A stretch of DNA of 64,000 bases from Gymnodinialimonas phycosphaerae (lineage in GTDB: Bacteria; Pseudomonadota; Alphaproteobacteria; Rhodobacterales; Rhodobacteraceae). Positions 34,294 to 43,882 of this stretch are shown piece by piece. The notes beneath the pieces were generated by a model. That model ran no database searches, was not told where the DNA came from, and saw only the letters and a list, made by a program, of their open reading frames with translations. Numbering within the stretch: position 1 is the first letter of the stretch; each line of letters opens with the position of its first letter. The position numbers and the translations under genes were made by a program. The DNA lies in NCBI RefSeq assembly GCF_019195455.1, contig NZ_JAIMBW010000001.1:1860001-1924000 (forward strand). Reading direction: 5' to 3'.

Positions 34294-34887
34294 ATGTCTG
34301 ATGCACCTCCCCTGTCGCCGAACCCCGCCGCGCTCGCGTTTTTGCAAACCCGCCGCTCACGTCCCCCCAGGATGTTGGGCGACGAGGCGCCGGACCGAGA
34401 GACCCTGCGCACCCTTCTGACCGCTGCCGCCCGTGTGCCAGATCACGGAAAGCTCGAGCCGTGGCGCTTCATTGTCCTTGAGGCAACGGCCTGTCAGCGG
34501 CTGGCCGAGCTTACGAAATCACGCGGGGCAGACCTCGGCCTTGACCCGGATCGGATCGACAAGGCGCACAATGGCTTCGCACAGGCCCCGCTGATCGTGG
34601 CCGTGGTCTTCAGCCCCAAGGATCACCCGATGGTGCCGGAGGTGGAGCAATTTGCCTCCGCCGCCGGGGTCTGCCTGTCGTTGGTCAATGCGGCATTGGC
34701 AGCAGGCTGGGGGGCGGTGTGGCTCACCGGTTGGCGCGCCACCGACCGCCCGTTTTTGACGCAAGGCCTGCGCCTTTTGCCCCATGAAACCGTGGCGGGC
34801 TATGTCCACATCGCCAACGAGGCGCGTGTCCCCCCGGACCGCCCCCGCCCCGACATTGACGCGCTCACTACCTGGGTAGACCTATGA
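34294..34887 (+). CDS. Nitroreductase family protein
   Basis: A 197-residue FMN-dependent oxidoreductase close to YdjA-type small nitroreductases. FLQTRRSRPPRML and AAARVPDHGKLEPWRFIVLE form the FMN phosphate and ring contacts; LAAGWGAVWLTGW is the dimer-interface helix. It reduces an unknown electron-poor substrate with NAD(P)H. The ATG at 34294 is chosen over an in-frame start at 34237, which would read intergenic sequence. It overlaps the EI24 gene by 4 nt. Confidence 0.92.
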   Translation: MSDAPPLSPNPAALAFLQTRRSRPPRMLGDEAPDRETLRTLLTAAARVPDHGKLEPWRFIVLEATACQRLAELTKSRGADLGLDPDRIDKAHNGFAQAPLIVAVVFSPKDHPMVPEVEQFASAAGVCLSLVNAALAAGWGAVWLTGWRATDRPFLTQGLRLLPHETVAGYVHIANEARVPPDRPRPDIDALTTWVDL

Positions 34888-35597
34888 TTATCAATGCTTT
34901 TCTCAAGGCTCTTGGCCAATTGACCGACAAACGTTTTCTCGGGGTTCTGGGCCTTGGGATCGGCCTGACCGTCGGTCTTCTGGTCGCCTTCTACGCCCTG
35001 TTCGCCGTGGCCATCGGCTGGCTGTTGCCCGACAGTTTTACCCTCCCCTGGATCGGAGAGATCACCTGGGTCGATAATGCGCTGACCTTCGCGGGCATTC
35101 CGCTGATGCTGCTCTTGTCGATTTTCCTGATGGTGCCCGTCTCTTGCGCGTTCATGGGTATCTTTCTGGACCGTGTTGCCGACGCGGTCGAAGACAAGCA
35201 CTACACCGATCTGCCGCCCGCACGTGCCCTATCCTTGGCCGAAGCCCTTGTGGATGTTGCGAAGTTCCTTGGCGTGTTGACCCTCGTGAACCTCGTGGCG
35301 CTGATCCTCTACCTGATTTTTGCGCCCTTGGCGCCAATCCTGTTCTGGGTCGTGAACGGCGTGTTGTTGGGCCGGGAATATGGCCAGATGGTTGCCCTGC
35401 GCCGCGACAGCCCGGTCGGAGCGGCCGCGTTTCGCAAGCGCAACCGCCCGACGCTCTTCCTCGCAGGTGTGCTGATGACTGTGCCGCTGACGATCCCGGT
35501 CGTGAACCTGCTGGTGCCAATCCTCGGGGCCGCGACGTTCACTCACCTCTACCACATGCTTAACGGGGTGGCGTCGACCCCAAGCCGAACCGCGTAA
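34884..35597 (+). CDS. EI24/CysZ-like membrane protein
   Basis: A 237-residue integral membrane protein with about four long hydrophobic segments, of the EI24 domain family (PF07264) that includes the sulfate transporter CysZ. The MIINAFLKALGQLTDKRFLG start and the REYGQMVALRR motif are typical of this group. It may move a small anion; no sulfur-assimilation gene is adjacent. It begins inside the nitroreductase stop (ATGA) and its 3' end overlaps the convergent DUF1467 gene by 38 nt. Confidence 0.85.
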   Translation: MIINAFLKALGQLTDKRFLGVLGLGIGLTVGLLVAFYALFAVAIGWLLPDSFTLPWIGEITWVDNALTFAGIPLMLLLSIFLMVPVSCAFMGIFLDRVADAVEDKHYTDLPPARALSLAEALVDVAKFLGVLTLVNLVALILYLIFAPLAPILFWVVNGVLLGREYGQMVALRRDSPVGAAAFRKRNRPTLFLAGVLMTVPLTIPVVNLLVPILGAATFTHLYHMLNGVASTPSRTA

Positions 35598-35847
35598 ACA
35601 GGTCGATATCTTCCACTGTGATCAACTCGAAGATGATGATCACGGCGATGACTGCCCAGATCCCGGCCGCAAAGATGCTGGTCCATACAATCCGGGTTTT
35701 CATGTGCGCGTCGGCCGGAGCGGAGCCATGGGTACCCGGAACCTTTTCGCCCGCCTCATCCTGGCTTGTGACACGGACCTGAAGCGAGATCAGCAGCGTC
35801 ATGAACCAGATGACGGCGTAAAGGACGATTCCTGTGACAACCCCCAT
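35560..35847 (-). CDS. DUF1467 family membrane protein
   Basis: A 95-residue protein with two membrane helices (about residues 4-22 and 52-75). The VVTGIVLYAVIWFMTLLISL start is the DUF1467 signature; the family is found beside methylmalonyl-CoA epimerase in this order, as here, with a 1-nt overlap (TGATG). The function is unknown. Its last 38 nt overlap the opposite-strand EI24 gene. Confidence 0.87.
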   Translation of the reverse strand: MGVVTGIVLYAVIWFMTLLISLQVRVTSQDEAGEKVPGTHGSAPADAHMKTRIVWTSIFAAGIWAVIAVIIIFELITVEDIDLFTRFGLGSTPPR

Positions 35848-36251
35848 CAGACCTGCTCCAACTCAACCAGTGTGCCGGTGAAATCCTTCGGGTGAAGGAA
35901 CAGGACAGGCTTGCCATGGGCGCCGATCTTCGGCTCACCAGTGCCCAGAACCCGGGCGCCATCGGCTTTCAGCTTGTCACGCGCGACTAGGATATCTTCA
36001 ACTTCATAACAGATATGGTGGATCCCTCCGGCCGGATTCTTTTCCAAAAACGAAGCTATGGGCGAGTTATCCCCAAGAGGGTATAGCAGCTCGATCTTGG
36101 TGTTGGGCAGGGTGATGAAGATCACCGTGACGCCGTGATCAAGCTCATCCTGTGGCGGGCCGACTTCGGCGCCAAGGGTGTCGCGGTAGAGGGCGGCTGC
36201 CGCGTCGAGGTTCGGCACGGCGATGGCAACATGGTTCAGGCGTCCGATCAT
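35847..36251 (-). CDS. mce: Methylmalonyl-CoA epimerase
   Basis: A 134-residue vicinal-oxygen-chelate enzyme that interconverts (R)- and (S)-methylmalonyl-CoA in propionate and ethylmalonyl-CoA metabolism. The metal ligands appear as His7 in GRLNHVAIAV, the Glu in IELLYPLG, His in GGIHHICYEV, and Glu in GTLVELEQV. The ATG at 36251 is typical; the longer frame from 36371 runs into the promoter of the divergent response regulator. Confidence 0.94.
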   Translation of the reverse strand: MIGRLNHVAIAVPNLDAAAALYRDTLGAEVGPPQDELDHGVTVIFITLPNTKIELLYPLGDNSPIASFLEKNPAGGIHHICYEVEDILVARDKLKADGARVLGTGEPKIGAHGKPVLFLHPKDFTGTLVELEQV

Positions 36252-36338
36252 GGGGCTCTTCCAGAATGAGTGGCGTTGCAATGGATATGGCGTGACAGGG
36301 CCTTGGGGGCAAGGTTGAGCGATGTCGCAACAGGGGCT

Positions 36339-36373
36339 GTTTACTGATCGTAAACCTTGAGTGTGCGACACAC
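36339..36373. promoter_or_regulatory. Two palindromes between mce and a response regulator
   Basis: GTTTAC-TGATC-GTAAAC (36339-36355) and GTGTG-CGA-CACAC (36361-36373) are both perfect inverted repeats in the 165-nt divergent promoter region. Both have dimer-binding operator geometry. The regulators are not identifiable. Confidence 0.4.
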
Positions 36374-36416
36374 GAGGGGCGCGGAGGGAATCGCGTTCAA
36401 GCTACTGGACACAGTG

Positions 36417-37124
36417 ATGGATGATCGACTGACGGAATTTGACCTTCGCCCACAGCCAACAGCAGAACGACCGCTGTTGGGCCTCACGATCCTCGTGGTC
36501 GAGGACAGCCGCTATGCGTCCGAAGCGATCCGCTTGATGAGCTTGCGTTCGGGCGCGCGTCTGCGGCGCGCCGATCGCCTCGCCTCGGCAGAGCGGCACC
36601 TGAATGTCTATTGCCCAACGGTGGCGATCGTGGACCTTGGCCTGCCCGACGGATCCGGCCTCGACCTGATCAAATCCATGTCCGAGACGAAGCCCCGCGT
36701 ACAGGTGATCCTTGGCACCTCCGGCGCCGAGCGAGAGGCGGCAGAGGCCAGCGTTCTGGCTTACGGGGCCGACGGCTTCATCGCCAAGCCAGTGTCAACG
36801 ATCGCCGAGTATCAGGCCGCGATCCTCGCCCATCTGCCCAATGCACTGCGCCCCGCGGGCCCACGCGAGGCACAGACTGTCAGCGTCGACCCCGACCCCC
36901 TCGCTCTGCGCGAGGATCTAAGCCATGCCATGGATCTCCTTGCCCTCGACAGCCCCCCCGTCACGTACCTGCGGCGGTTTCTCATCGGGCTGGCAAGAGC
37001 GGTGAAAGACAAGGCATTGGAGCAGCATGCCCACGACATGGCCGAAACGCTTGCCGCGCCCGACCGCGCGGCACTCCGCGCGGTTCTATCGGGTCGAATT
37101 CAAGCCGTGCCGGGCGTTGTCTAG
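36417..37124 (+). CDS. Response regulator with uncharacterised C-terminal domain
   Basis: A 235-residue protein. The receiver domain (about residues 23-140) has the acidic pair in LVVEDS, phospho-acceptor Asp73 in IVDLGLPDGSG, Thr/Ser in LGTSGA, and Lys124 in FIAKP, so it should be phosphorylatable. The C-terminal 90 residues (ALREDLSHAMDLLALDSPPV onward) are helical and match no DNA-binding or enzymatic output I recognise. It could be a stand-alone phospho-relay or protein-binding regulator. The ATG at 36417 is used; GTG at 36414 is an alternative. No kinase is adjacent. Confidence 0.85.
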   Translation: MDDRLTEFDLRPQPTAERPLLGLTILVVEDSRYASEAIRLMSLRSGARLRRADRLASAERHLNVYCPTVAIVDLGLPDGSGLDLIKSMSETKPRVQVILGTSGAEREAAEASVLAYGADGFIAKPVSTIAEYQAAILAHLPNALRPAGPREAQTVSVDPDPLALREDLSHAMDLLALDSPPVTYLRRFLIGLARAVKDKALEQHAHDMAETLAAPDRAALRAVLSGRIQAVPGVV

Positions 37125-37130
37125 GGGCGT

Positions 37131-38906
37131 TTAGTCCTGCGGGATGACCCGCAGACCAAGCTCCATCAATTGATCCGGCATCGGGTCAGACGGCGCGTTC
37201 ATCATCAGGTCTTCCGCCCGCTGGTTCATCGGGAACAAGATCACCTCGCGGATGTTCGCGGTATCCGCCAGAAGCATAACGATCCGGTCGATCCCTGCCG
37301 CGCAGCCACCGTGGGGCGGGGCCCCATATTGGAAGGCGTTGACCATGCCGCCAAAGCGCTTGCGCACTTCATCCGCGCCATAGCCGGCCAACTCGAACGC
37401 CTTGAACATGATCTCGGGCTGGTGGTTCCGGATTGCGCCGGACACCAACTCATAGCCGTTGCACGCCAAGTCGTATTGATAGCCGAGCACCGACAGCGGG
37501 TCACCGTTCAAAGCCTCAAGCCCGCCTTGCGGCATCGAGAAGGGGTTGTGGGAGAAGTCGATCTTGCCAGTTTCTTCATCAGCCTCATACATCGGGAAAT
37601 CGACGATCCACGCGAACGCGAAGCGGTTTTGCTCGGTCAGGCCAAGCTCATCGCCGATCACCGTCCGCGCGCGTCCTGCGACGGCCTCGAACTGCGACGG
37701 TTTTCCCGCAAGGAAGAACGCGGCATCGCCGACGCCAAGGCCCAACTGCTGGCGGATCGCCTCGGTTCGCTCGGGCCCGATGTTCTTTGCAAGCGGGCCT
37801 GCGGCTTCCATCCCCTCGCCCTGGTCGCGCCAGAAGATGTAGCCCATTCCCGGCAGGCCCTGCTCTTGCGCGAACTTGTTCATCCGGTCACAGAACTTGC
37901 GTGAGCCGCCCTTCGGCGCAGGTATGGCGCGCACTTCGTTGCCCTCATGCTCCAGAAGCTTGGCGAAGATCGCGAAGCCGGAGCCCGCGAAATGCTCGGA
38001 CACCACCTGCATCTTGATCGGGTTGCGCAGGTCCGGCTTGTCGGTGCCATACCACAGCGCCGCATCGGCGTAGCTGATCAGCGGCCAGTCCTGATCAACC
38101 GACGCGCCCTCGCCGAATTCCTCGAACACGCCGCGCAGGACCGGTTCAATGGTGTCAAAGACATCCTGCTGTTCCACGAAGCTCATTTCGAGGTCGAGTT
38201 GGTAGAAGTCCGTCGGAGAGCGGTCCGCGCGCGGGTCTTCATCGCGGAAGCAGGGCGCGATCTGAAAGTACTTGTCGAAGCCCGAGACCATCAGCAGTTG
38301 TTTGAACTGCTGCGGCGCTTGCGGCAGCGCATAGAATTTGCCGGGGTGCTGGCGCGATGGCACCAAGAAATCGCGCGCGCCCTCGGGGGACGAGGCCGTG
38401 ATGATCGGCGTCTGAAACTCGCGGAAATCAAGGTTCCACATGCGTTTGCGGATGCTCGACACCACGTCAGAGCGCAGCATCATGTTGGCTTGCATCTTCT
38501 CGCGGCGCAGGTCGAGGTAGCGGTATTTAAGGCGCGTTTCCTCGGGGTATTCCTGATCGCCGAAGACCTGCAGGGGCAACTCTGCGGCGGCGCCCAGGAC
38601 TTCGAGGTCACGGATGAACACCTCGATCTCGCCGGTGGGCAGCTTGTCATTGACCAAGGCCGCATCGCGCGCCTTCACCTCGCCGTCGATGCGAATACAG
38701 AACTCGGCCCGCAGCTTCTCGACTTCCGAGAACACCGGGCTGTCGGGATCGCAGAGGATTTGCGTGATCCCAAAGTGGTCACGCAAATCGATAAAAATCA
38801 CTCCGCCGTGGTCACGGCGGCGATGCACCCAGCCCGACAGGCGGATCGTCTCGCCGACATTGGCGGCGGTCAGGGCGGCACAGGAATGGCTGCGATAGGC
38901 GTGCAT
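37131..38906 (-). CDS. aspS: Aspartate--tRNA ligase
   Basis: A 591-residue bacterial-type class II synthetase. The N-terminal OB anticodon-binding domain starts [19 protein letters not shown]. Motif 2 is [19 protein letters not shown], the bacterial GAD insertion follows, and motif 3 is GIDRIVMLL. The ATG at 38906 begins at the canonical N-terminus; the upstream frame to 39170 is non-coding-like. It converges with the response regulator gene, 6 nt away. Confidence 0.97.
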   Translation of the reverse strand: MHAYRSHSCAALTAANVGETIRLSGWVHRRRDHGGVIFIDLRDHFGITQILCDPDSPVFSEVEKLRAEFCIRIDGEVKARDAALVNDKLPTGEIEVFIRDLEVLGAAAELPLQVFGDQEYPEETRLKYRYLDLRREKMQANMMLRSDVVSSIRKRMWNLDFREFQTPIITASSPEGARDFLVPSRQHPGKFYALPQAPQQFKQLLMVSGFDKYFQIAPCFRDEDPRADRSPTDFYQLDLEMSFVEQQDVFDTIEPVLRGVFEEFGEGASVDQDWPLISYADAALWYGTDKPDLRNPIKMQVVSEHFAGSGFAIFAKLLEHEGNEVRAIPAPKGGSRKFCDRMNKFAQEQGLPGMGYIFWRDQGEGMEAAGPLAKNIGPERTEAIRQQLGLGVGDAAFFLAGKPSQFEAVAGRARTVIGDELGLTEQNRFAFAWIVDFPMYEADEETGKIDFSHNPFSMPQGGLEALNGDPLSVLGYQYDLACNGYELVSGAIRNHQPEIMFKAFELAGYGADEVRKRFGGMVNAFQYGAPPHGGCAAGIDRIVMLLADTANIREVILFPMNQRAEDLMMNAPSDPMPDQLMELGLRVIPQD

Positions 38907-39027
38907 CGTGTCTCTCCGGGGTGGTTTTGCGGCTTCGGATAGACCGTCCAGGGCCGGTGAAGTCAAGTCCGTGCACGCAGGCGAGAGGCCAAGCCGTGGA
39001 TTTGCATATTTTTGGAACAAATATGGG

Positions 39028-39830
39028 TCAGAGTTGGCACGCCATGGCTTGGGCCACCGCGTCTTGGCTGAAAGGGCCAAGGGGGCGGGTGTGAAGCGCG
39101 CCATCTGCCAGTATTGTCGCCATGATCTGTGTCCAGCCCCGGTTGGCGGTGACCATCTCTGGGCCATCACCGCAATCGCGGACGCCGCCGGTGATGAAGG
39201 GCTCGCCGATGCGGTGGTTGGTCAGGCCCTCCAACGCGGCCACTTGCGTCAAGGCGTCATTCTCAAAACGCCAGACGCGCAGGGTACGGGCCAAATGCGG
39301 CCGGTCGATATAGGCGACCTCCATCATGCCGTCTCCATCCAGATCAGCGGCACCGATGGGCGCGAGCCAGCGATTGGGCCGCCCGATGAAGGGCGTAGTT
39401 GCGACTTCAACCAGCCGGATGCCGTCCGCCGAGGGACGATAAATGGCCAGCTGCGCCCCGAAATCGCGGTGGCTTTGCACGACGATGATCTCTGCCGTGT
39501 CATCACCATCCAAGTCCGACAACCGTGGTGCCGTATCTTCAAAGACGAGTTCTTCTGGCAGTGTCAGGGTCTGGTCACCGCAGGAACTGCGTGATGTGTC
39601 GGAATAAACATGCAACCGGGTGCCCTCGATGGCGTCCCCTAAGACGCCATGGGCGTAGCGGGTCGTCGGCACGTCGTACCATGCGATGATCCCACCCCCA
39701 TCCGGCCACGGATCAGAATAGGATTCTCGCATTTGCGTAAGATCCGCCGCCGGCGCAGGGCATCCCCACGCCGCCGCAGCTGCGAGGAGGGCAAACGGCC
39801 CGAGGAGGGCTGCGAACAGCCCCCGCCGCA

Positions 39831-39831
<1 letters not shown>
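39028..39831 (-). CDS. Secreted FG-GAP/VCBS-repeat protein
   Basis: A 267-residue exported protein with a signal peptide ending near AWG-CPAP. Calcium-binding FG-GAP-type repeats are visible in [14 protein letters not shown] and [16 protein letters not shown], which form blades of a beta-propeller. Four or more cysteines are spread over the protein. It starts inside the ferredoxin stop (TGATG), so the two are coupled, although a periplasmic propeller and a cytoplasmic ferredoxin have no obvious common job. Function unknown. Confidence 0.78.
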
Positions 39832-40811
<980 letters not shown>

Positions 40812-40814
40812 ACG

Positions 40815-40847
40815 TTGCCCTTGGGAAGGGATGTTCTATGTTTGTTC
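40815..40847 (+). promoter_or_regulatory. LexA-controlled promoter of the DnaE2-like OB gene
   Basis: A perfect LexA box GTTCTATGTTTGTTC (40833-40847, GTTC-N7-GTTC) overlaps a -10-like TATGTT (40837-40842), with TTGCCC (40815-40820) 16 bp upstream as -35. LexA should repress it until DNA is damaged. The ATG at 40852 is 5 nt after the box, so the transcript is almost leaderless, like that of the imuA-like gene. Confidence 0.82.
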
Positions 40848-40851
40848 CGAA

Positions 40852-41232
40852 ATGGAACCCGTAACACGCCCCCCTGATTGGCCTCGCCCGCCCACGTGTC
40901 TGCCCCACCACCTGTTGCACCTGCCGCCCGAGGGGGCGCGGATCACGGTGGCGGGCCTCGTGTTGGTGCGCCAGCGGCCCGGCACCGCCAAGGGCGTGAT
41001 CTTCATCACGCTGGAGGATGAATTCGGCGTCTGCAACGTTGTGGTCTGGCAAAAGCTGTTCCAGAAATATCGCCGCGCGGTGATCTCGGGGCGGCTGTTG
41101 CGGGTGACGGGCCGCATCCAACGAGAGTCCGGCGTGACCCATGTGGTGGCCGAGCATGTGGAGGATATCTCTGCGATGTTGGACGACCTGGTGGCGCTGC
41201 ATGAGCCAACTCGTGCCGGCGATCAGCCGTAA
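40852..41232 (+). CDS. Stand-alone OB-fold protein equivalent to the C-terminus of error-prone polymerase DnaE2
   Basis: A 126-residue protein. Residues 29-110 match the C-terminal OB domain of DnaE2/Imu[41 protein letters not shown] and [20 protein letters not shown]. The polymerase, PHP and finger domains are missing, and the first 28 residues are proline-rich and unlike DnaE2. It could be a decayed remnant of dnaE2 that kept its LexA promoter, or a functional SOS-induced ssDNA- or beta-clamp-binding accessory. The frame could start at 40831, but that ATG lies inside the LexA box, so 40852 is preferred. Confidence 0.72.
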   Translation: MEPVTRPPDWPRPPTCLPHHLLHLPPEGARITVAGLVLVRQRPGTAKGVIFITLEDEFGVCNVVVWQKLFQKYRRAVISGRLLRVTGRIQRESGVTHVVAEHVEDISAMLDDLVALHEPTRAGDQP

Positions 41233-41298
41233 TGCTTCCCTGAGCCTGCGTTTTCCGCTAGGATATGGCAAAACAAAACCAGGACGTTGAGCAGTCCC

Positions 41299-41856
41299 AT
41301 GCACAAATTGATCATTCTAGCCGCCCTTGGCGGTCTTGTGGCGTGTCAACAGACCGCGCCCGAGGACAGTTTTACCTCGATCATCGATCCCACGATCAAC
41401 ACCGGCTCTGGCGGGGTTCAGGTCACACGCGGCGTCGGCCCGCCGAACGCCGATCCTCAAAGTTGCTATGGCCGAGAGATCGAGCCCGCCGTGATCGAGA
41501 CCGTCACCGAACAGCTTATGGTAGAGCCCGAGCAATTGGACCGCGACGGCAACATCCGACGCCCCGCTGTTTTCGTAACGGCGACCGAGCAGCGGATCGT
41601 CGAAGATCGCACTGAGACGTGGTTCGAGACACCGTGCGCGATGGAAGGCAACGTCGAATACATCACCAACCTGCAACGCGCGCTGAGTGCACGGGGACAT
41701 TACGATGGTCCGGCCACGGGCACGATGAACCGCGCCACCGTGCGTGCGATCCGGGCCTATCAGCAGCCCCAGGGCCTCGATAGCGGTGTCCTGTCGCTCG
41801 CGGCGGCGCGTCAGCTTGGCCTTTCGGTCTGGGATCCGGAGCTTTCGGGCAACTGA
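41299..41856 (+). CDS. Lipoprotein with peptidoglycan-binding domain
   Basis: A 185-residue exported lipoprotein. The signal peptide MHKLIILAALGGLVAC ends in a lipobox with Cys16 as the lipidated residue. The C-terminal 60 residues (VEYITNLQRALSARGHYDGP, then MNRATVRAIRAYQQPQGL) form a PG_binding_1 domain. Between them lie a variable Thr/Val-rich segment and two cysteines. It should bridge outer membrane and peptidoglycan. A strong terminator follows. Confidence 0.88.
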   Translation: MHKLIILAALGGLVACQQTAPEDSFTSIIDPTINTGSGGVQVTRGVGPPNADPQSCYGREIEPAVIETVTEQLMVEPEQLDRDGNIRRPAVFVTATEQRIVEDRTETWFETPCAMEGNVEYITNLQRALSARGHYDGPATGTMNRATVRAIRAYQQPQGLDSGVLSLAAARQLGLSVWDPELSGN

Positions 41857-41883
41857 CGCTTCCCCGCTTCCGTTCCGCAAAAG

Positions 41884-41919
41884 AAAACCCCCGACGCTGC
41901 AACCAGCGCCGGGGGTTTT
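41884..41919. terminator. Bidirectional rho-independent terminator
   Basis: A 15-bp stem with one mismatch (41884-41898 with 41905-41919), loop GCAACC, bounded by A4 on the left and T4 on the right. It lies between the convergent lipoprotein and degP genes and can serve both. Confidence 0.85.
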
Positions 41920-41939
41920 GCGTTCACCATGACCTCGGA

Positions 41940-43472
41940 TCAGTCCTTGATGCTCAGCGCCATGAAGCGGGGGTTGCCATCGCGACGGATCAGCAACAGG
42001 ATCGTCTCTTGCCCCGCCTCATCGGCGGTCTCGATACGCTCTTGCAGCTCGGCCACGGTGCCAACGGGGGCTTGTGTCACTTCGGTGATGATATCGCCTA
42101 CCTGAAGGCCCATTTCGGCCGCGTCCGAGACCGGATCGATCATCGTGATCACCAAGCCGCGCTCGACGTTTGCGGCGTTCAGTTCGGAGCGGAGCTGATC
42201 GGTCAGCGGCGTGAGCGTCATGCCAAGGACCACGCTGGAGGGGGCCGCGTCGGGGGCATCCGTAATCGGCACGGCAGCGGATTCCGCCGTCTCGCGACGC
42301 CCAAGCGTGACGCGCAGGGTCTCGGTTCCGCCATCGCGGAACACCATGACGCGCACGGTCTCGCCCACGGTGCTGTCCCCGACCACCCGCACGAGGCCGC
42401 GGGTATCTTGCACCTCATTGCCGTCGAAAGTCAGGATCACGTCGCCAACCTCGATACCGCCATCCAGCGCCGGGCCGGTGGGCACATCCGTGACCATGGC
42501 CCCGCGCGCCTCTTCAAGGCCCAGGGCTTCGGCCATTTCCGGCGTCACATCCTGGATGCGCACGCCAAGCCAGCCGCGACGGGTTTCGCCGAACTCCCGC
42601 AACTGCTCCACCACGTTGACCACGACATCCGAGGACATCGCAAAGCCGATCCCGATGGACCCGCCGGTGGGCGACAGGATCGCGGTGTTCACGCCGATGA
42701 CCTCTCCCTCAAGGTTGAACAGAGGGCCGCCAGAGTTGCCCTGATTGATCGCCGCATCGGTCTGGATGAAGTCGTCATAGGCGCCGGAAAGCGAGCGGCC
42801 AAAGGCCGAAACCACGCCGACCGACACAGAGAAGCCCTGCCCCAGTGGGTTGCCCATGACCATGACCCAATCGCCGACACGATGTTCTGAGGCGACGCCG
42901 AAAGGCACGAAGGGCAGCGGTTCGTCGCTTTCCACACGAAGAAGCGCGATGTCGGTGTTGGGGTCCGTCCCGACAAGTTCGGCGACCAGTTCGGTGCCGT
43001 TGCGGAACTCGATCATGATCTCATCAGCGCCTTCGATGACGTGGTTGTTGGTGACAAGATAGCCATCTTCCGAAATCACGAAGCCCGATCCCAAGGCTTG
43101 ACTACGGCGTGGTGCGGGGCCGTCCTCGCCGGGGCCGTTGGGGCCCAAAAAATCATTGAAAAAATCCTCCAGCGGAGACCCCTCGGGAACCACGGGGGCC
43201 GGGCCACCGGCGCGGCCTGCCACGACCGAAGAGGTGGTGATATTGACCACCGCGTCGCCCACTTGATCGACCAGGTCGGCAAACCCCGGCAAGGCCGCGT
43301 TCTGCGCGCGCGCGGGCAGCGCCGAAATCACGACAGCCAGCGCCGTCACTACGGCGATCAGCGCACCGAACAGATGGCGTGTGTCGAAGCGCCCCGTCGG
43401 CGTCGCGGCGACCGCGCGCGCGCGGTGCTTATGATGTTGGGGGGGGATGGGGGGTCTTGTGTGGATCGTCAC
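41940..43472 (-). CDS. degP: DegP/Do-family periplasmic serine protease
   Basis: A 510-residue HtrA protease. The triad is His in TNNHVIEG, Asp in NTDIALLRV and Ser in QGNSGGPLF; two PDZ domains follow (about residues 300-390 and 410-505). There is no suitable ATG; the GTG at 43472 is chosen because it follows CAGGAGG at ideal spacing and leads into a signal peptide (GALIAVVTALAVVISALPAR, cut before AQNA). It degrades or refolds damaged envelope proteins. It closes the hflK-hflC-DUF2065-degP cluster, a conserved membrane-proteostasis unit. Confidence 0.93.
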   Translation of the reverse strand: MTIHTRPPIPPQHHKHRARAVAATPTGRFDTRHLFGALIAVVTALAVVISALPARAQNAALPGFADLVDQVGDAVVNITTSSVVAGRAGGPAPVVPEGSPLEDFFNDFLGPNGPGEDGPAPRRSQALGSGFVISEDGYLVTNNHVIEGADEIMIEFRNGTELVAELVGTDPNTDIALLRVESDEPLPFVPFGVASEHRVGDWVMVMGNPLGQGFSVSVGVVSAFGRSLSGAYDDFIQTDAAINQGNSGGPLFNLEGEVIGVNTAILSPTGGSIGIGFAMSSDVVVNVVEQLREFGETRRGWLGVRIQDVTPEMAEALGLEEARGAMVTDVPTGPALDGGIEVGDVILTFDGNEVQDTRGLVRVVGDSTVGETVRVMVFRDGGTETLRVTLGRRETAESAAVPITDAPDAAPSSVVLGMTLTPLTDQLRSELNAANVERGLVITMIDPVSDAAEMGLQVGDIITEVTQAPVGTVAELQERIETADEAGQETILLLIRRDGNPRFMALSIKD

Positions 43473-43682
43473 GGCAAATAGCCTCCTGAAAAACCGTCGG
43501 GCAGGCACGTCTGCCCTCTCTTTATATTTCGGGCCTTCGCGCTGGTAATCAAGTTGCAGAAACCTGACCCTTGCCCCGCCGTTCGTCACATGCACGTGAA
43601 CGCGGTGCCTTTGGATCAAGGTTTGCACGGGGTCCCGCGCAAACCAAAGCCTAAATGCAGGTCCCCGAAAGAAACCACCACC

Positions 43683-43877
43683 TCAAAGCAGGCTGACCGC
43701 CCAAGAGGTCAACACAGCCCCCAGCGCCACGGCGCAAAAGCCGATGAGGCGGCGGGTTTCCGGCGGGATTGTCTGCATCGCACGCAATAGGTCCTCCAAA
43801 CGCGAAGGGGCCAGTGCGAACACCAGCCCCTCTATCACAAGGACCATGCCAAGGCCCATGAGGATCGCGATCCACAT
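43683..43877 (-). CDS. DUF2065 family small membrane protein
   Basis: A 64-residue protein with two membrane helices (residues 4-22 and 46-63). MWIAILMGLGMVLVIEGLVF and the RLIGFCAVALGAVL segment are the DUF2065 hallmarks. It lies 5 nt after hflC, as in E. coli-like and alphaproteobacterial hfl operons. Function unknown; context suggests membrane protein quality control. Confidence 0.88.
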   Translation of the reverse strand: MWIAILMGLGMVLVIEGLVFALAPSRLEDLLRAMQTIPPETRRLIGFCAVALGAVLTSWAVSLL

Positions 43878-43882
43878 GGGGC

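Noticed and set aside
43560..43585. Palindrome GTTC...GAAC upstream of degP
   Set aside because: Only the outer 4 bp pair cleanly and the half-site spacing does not fit LexA.
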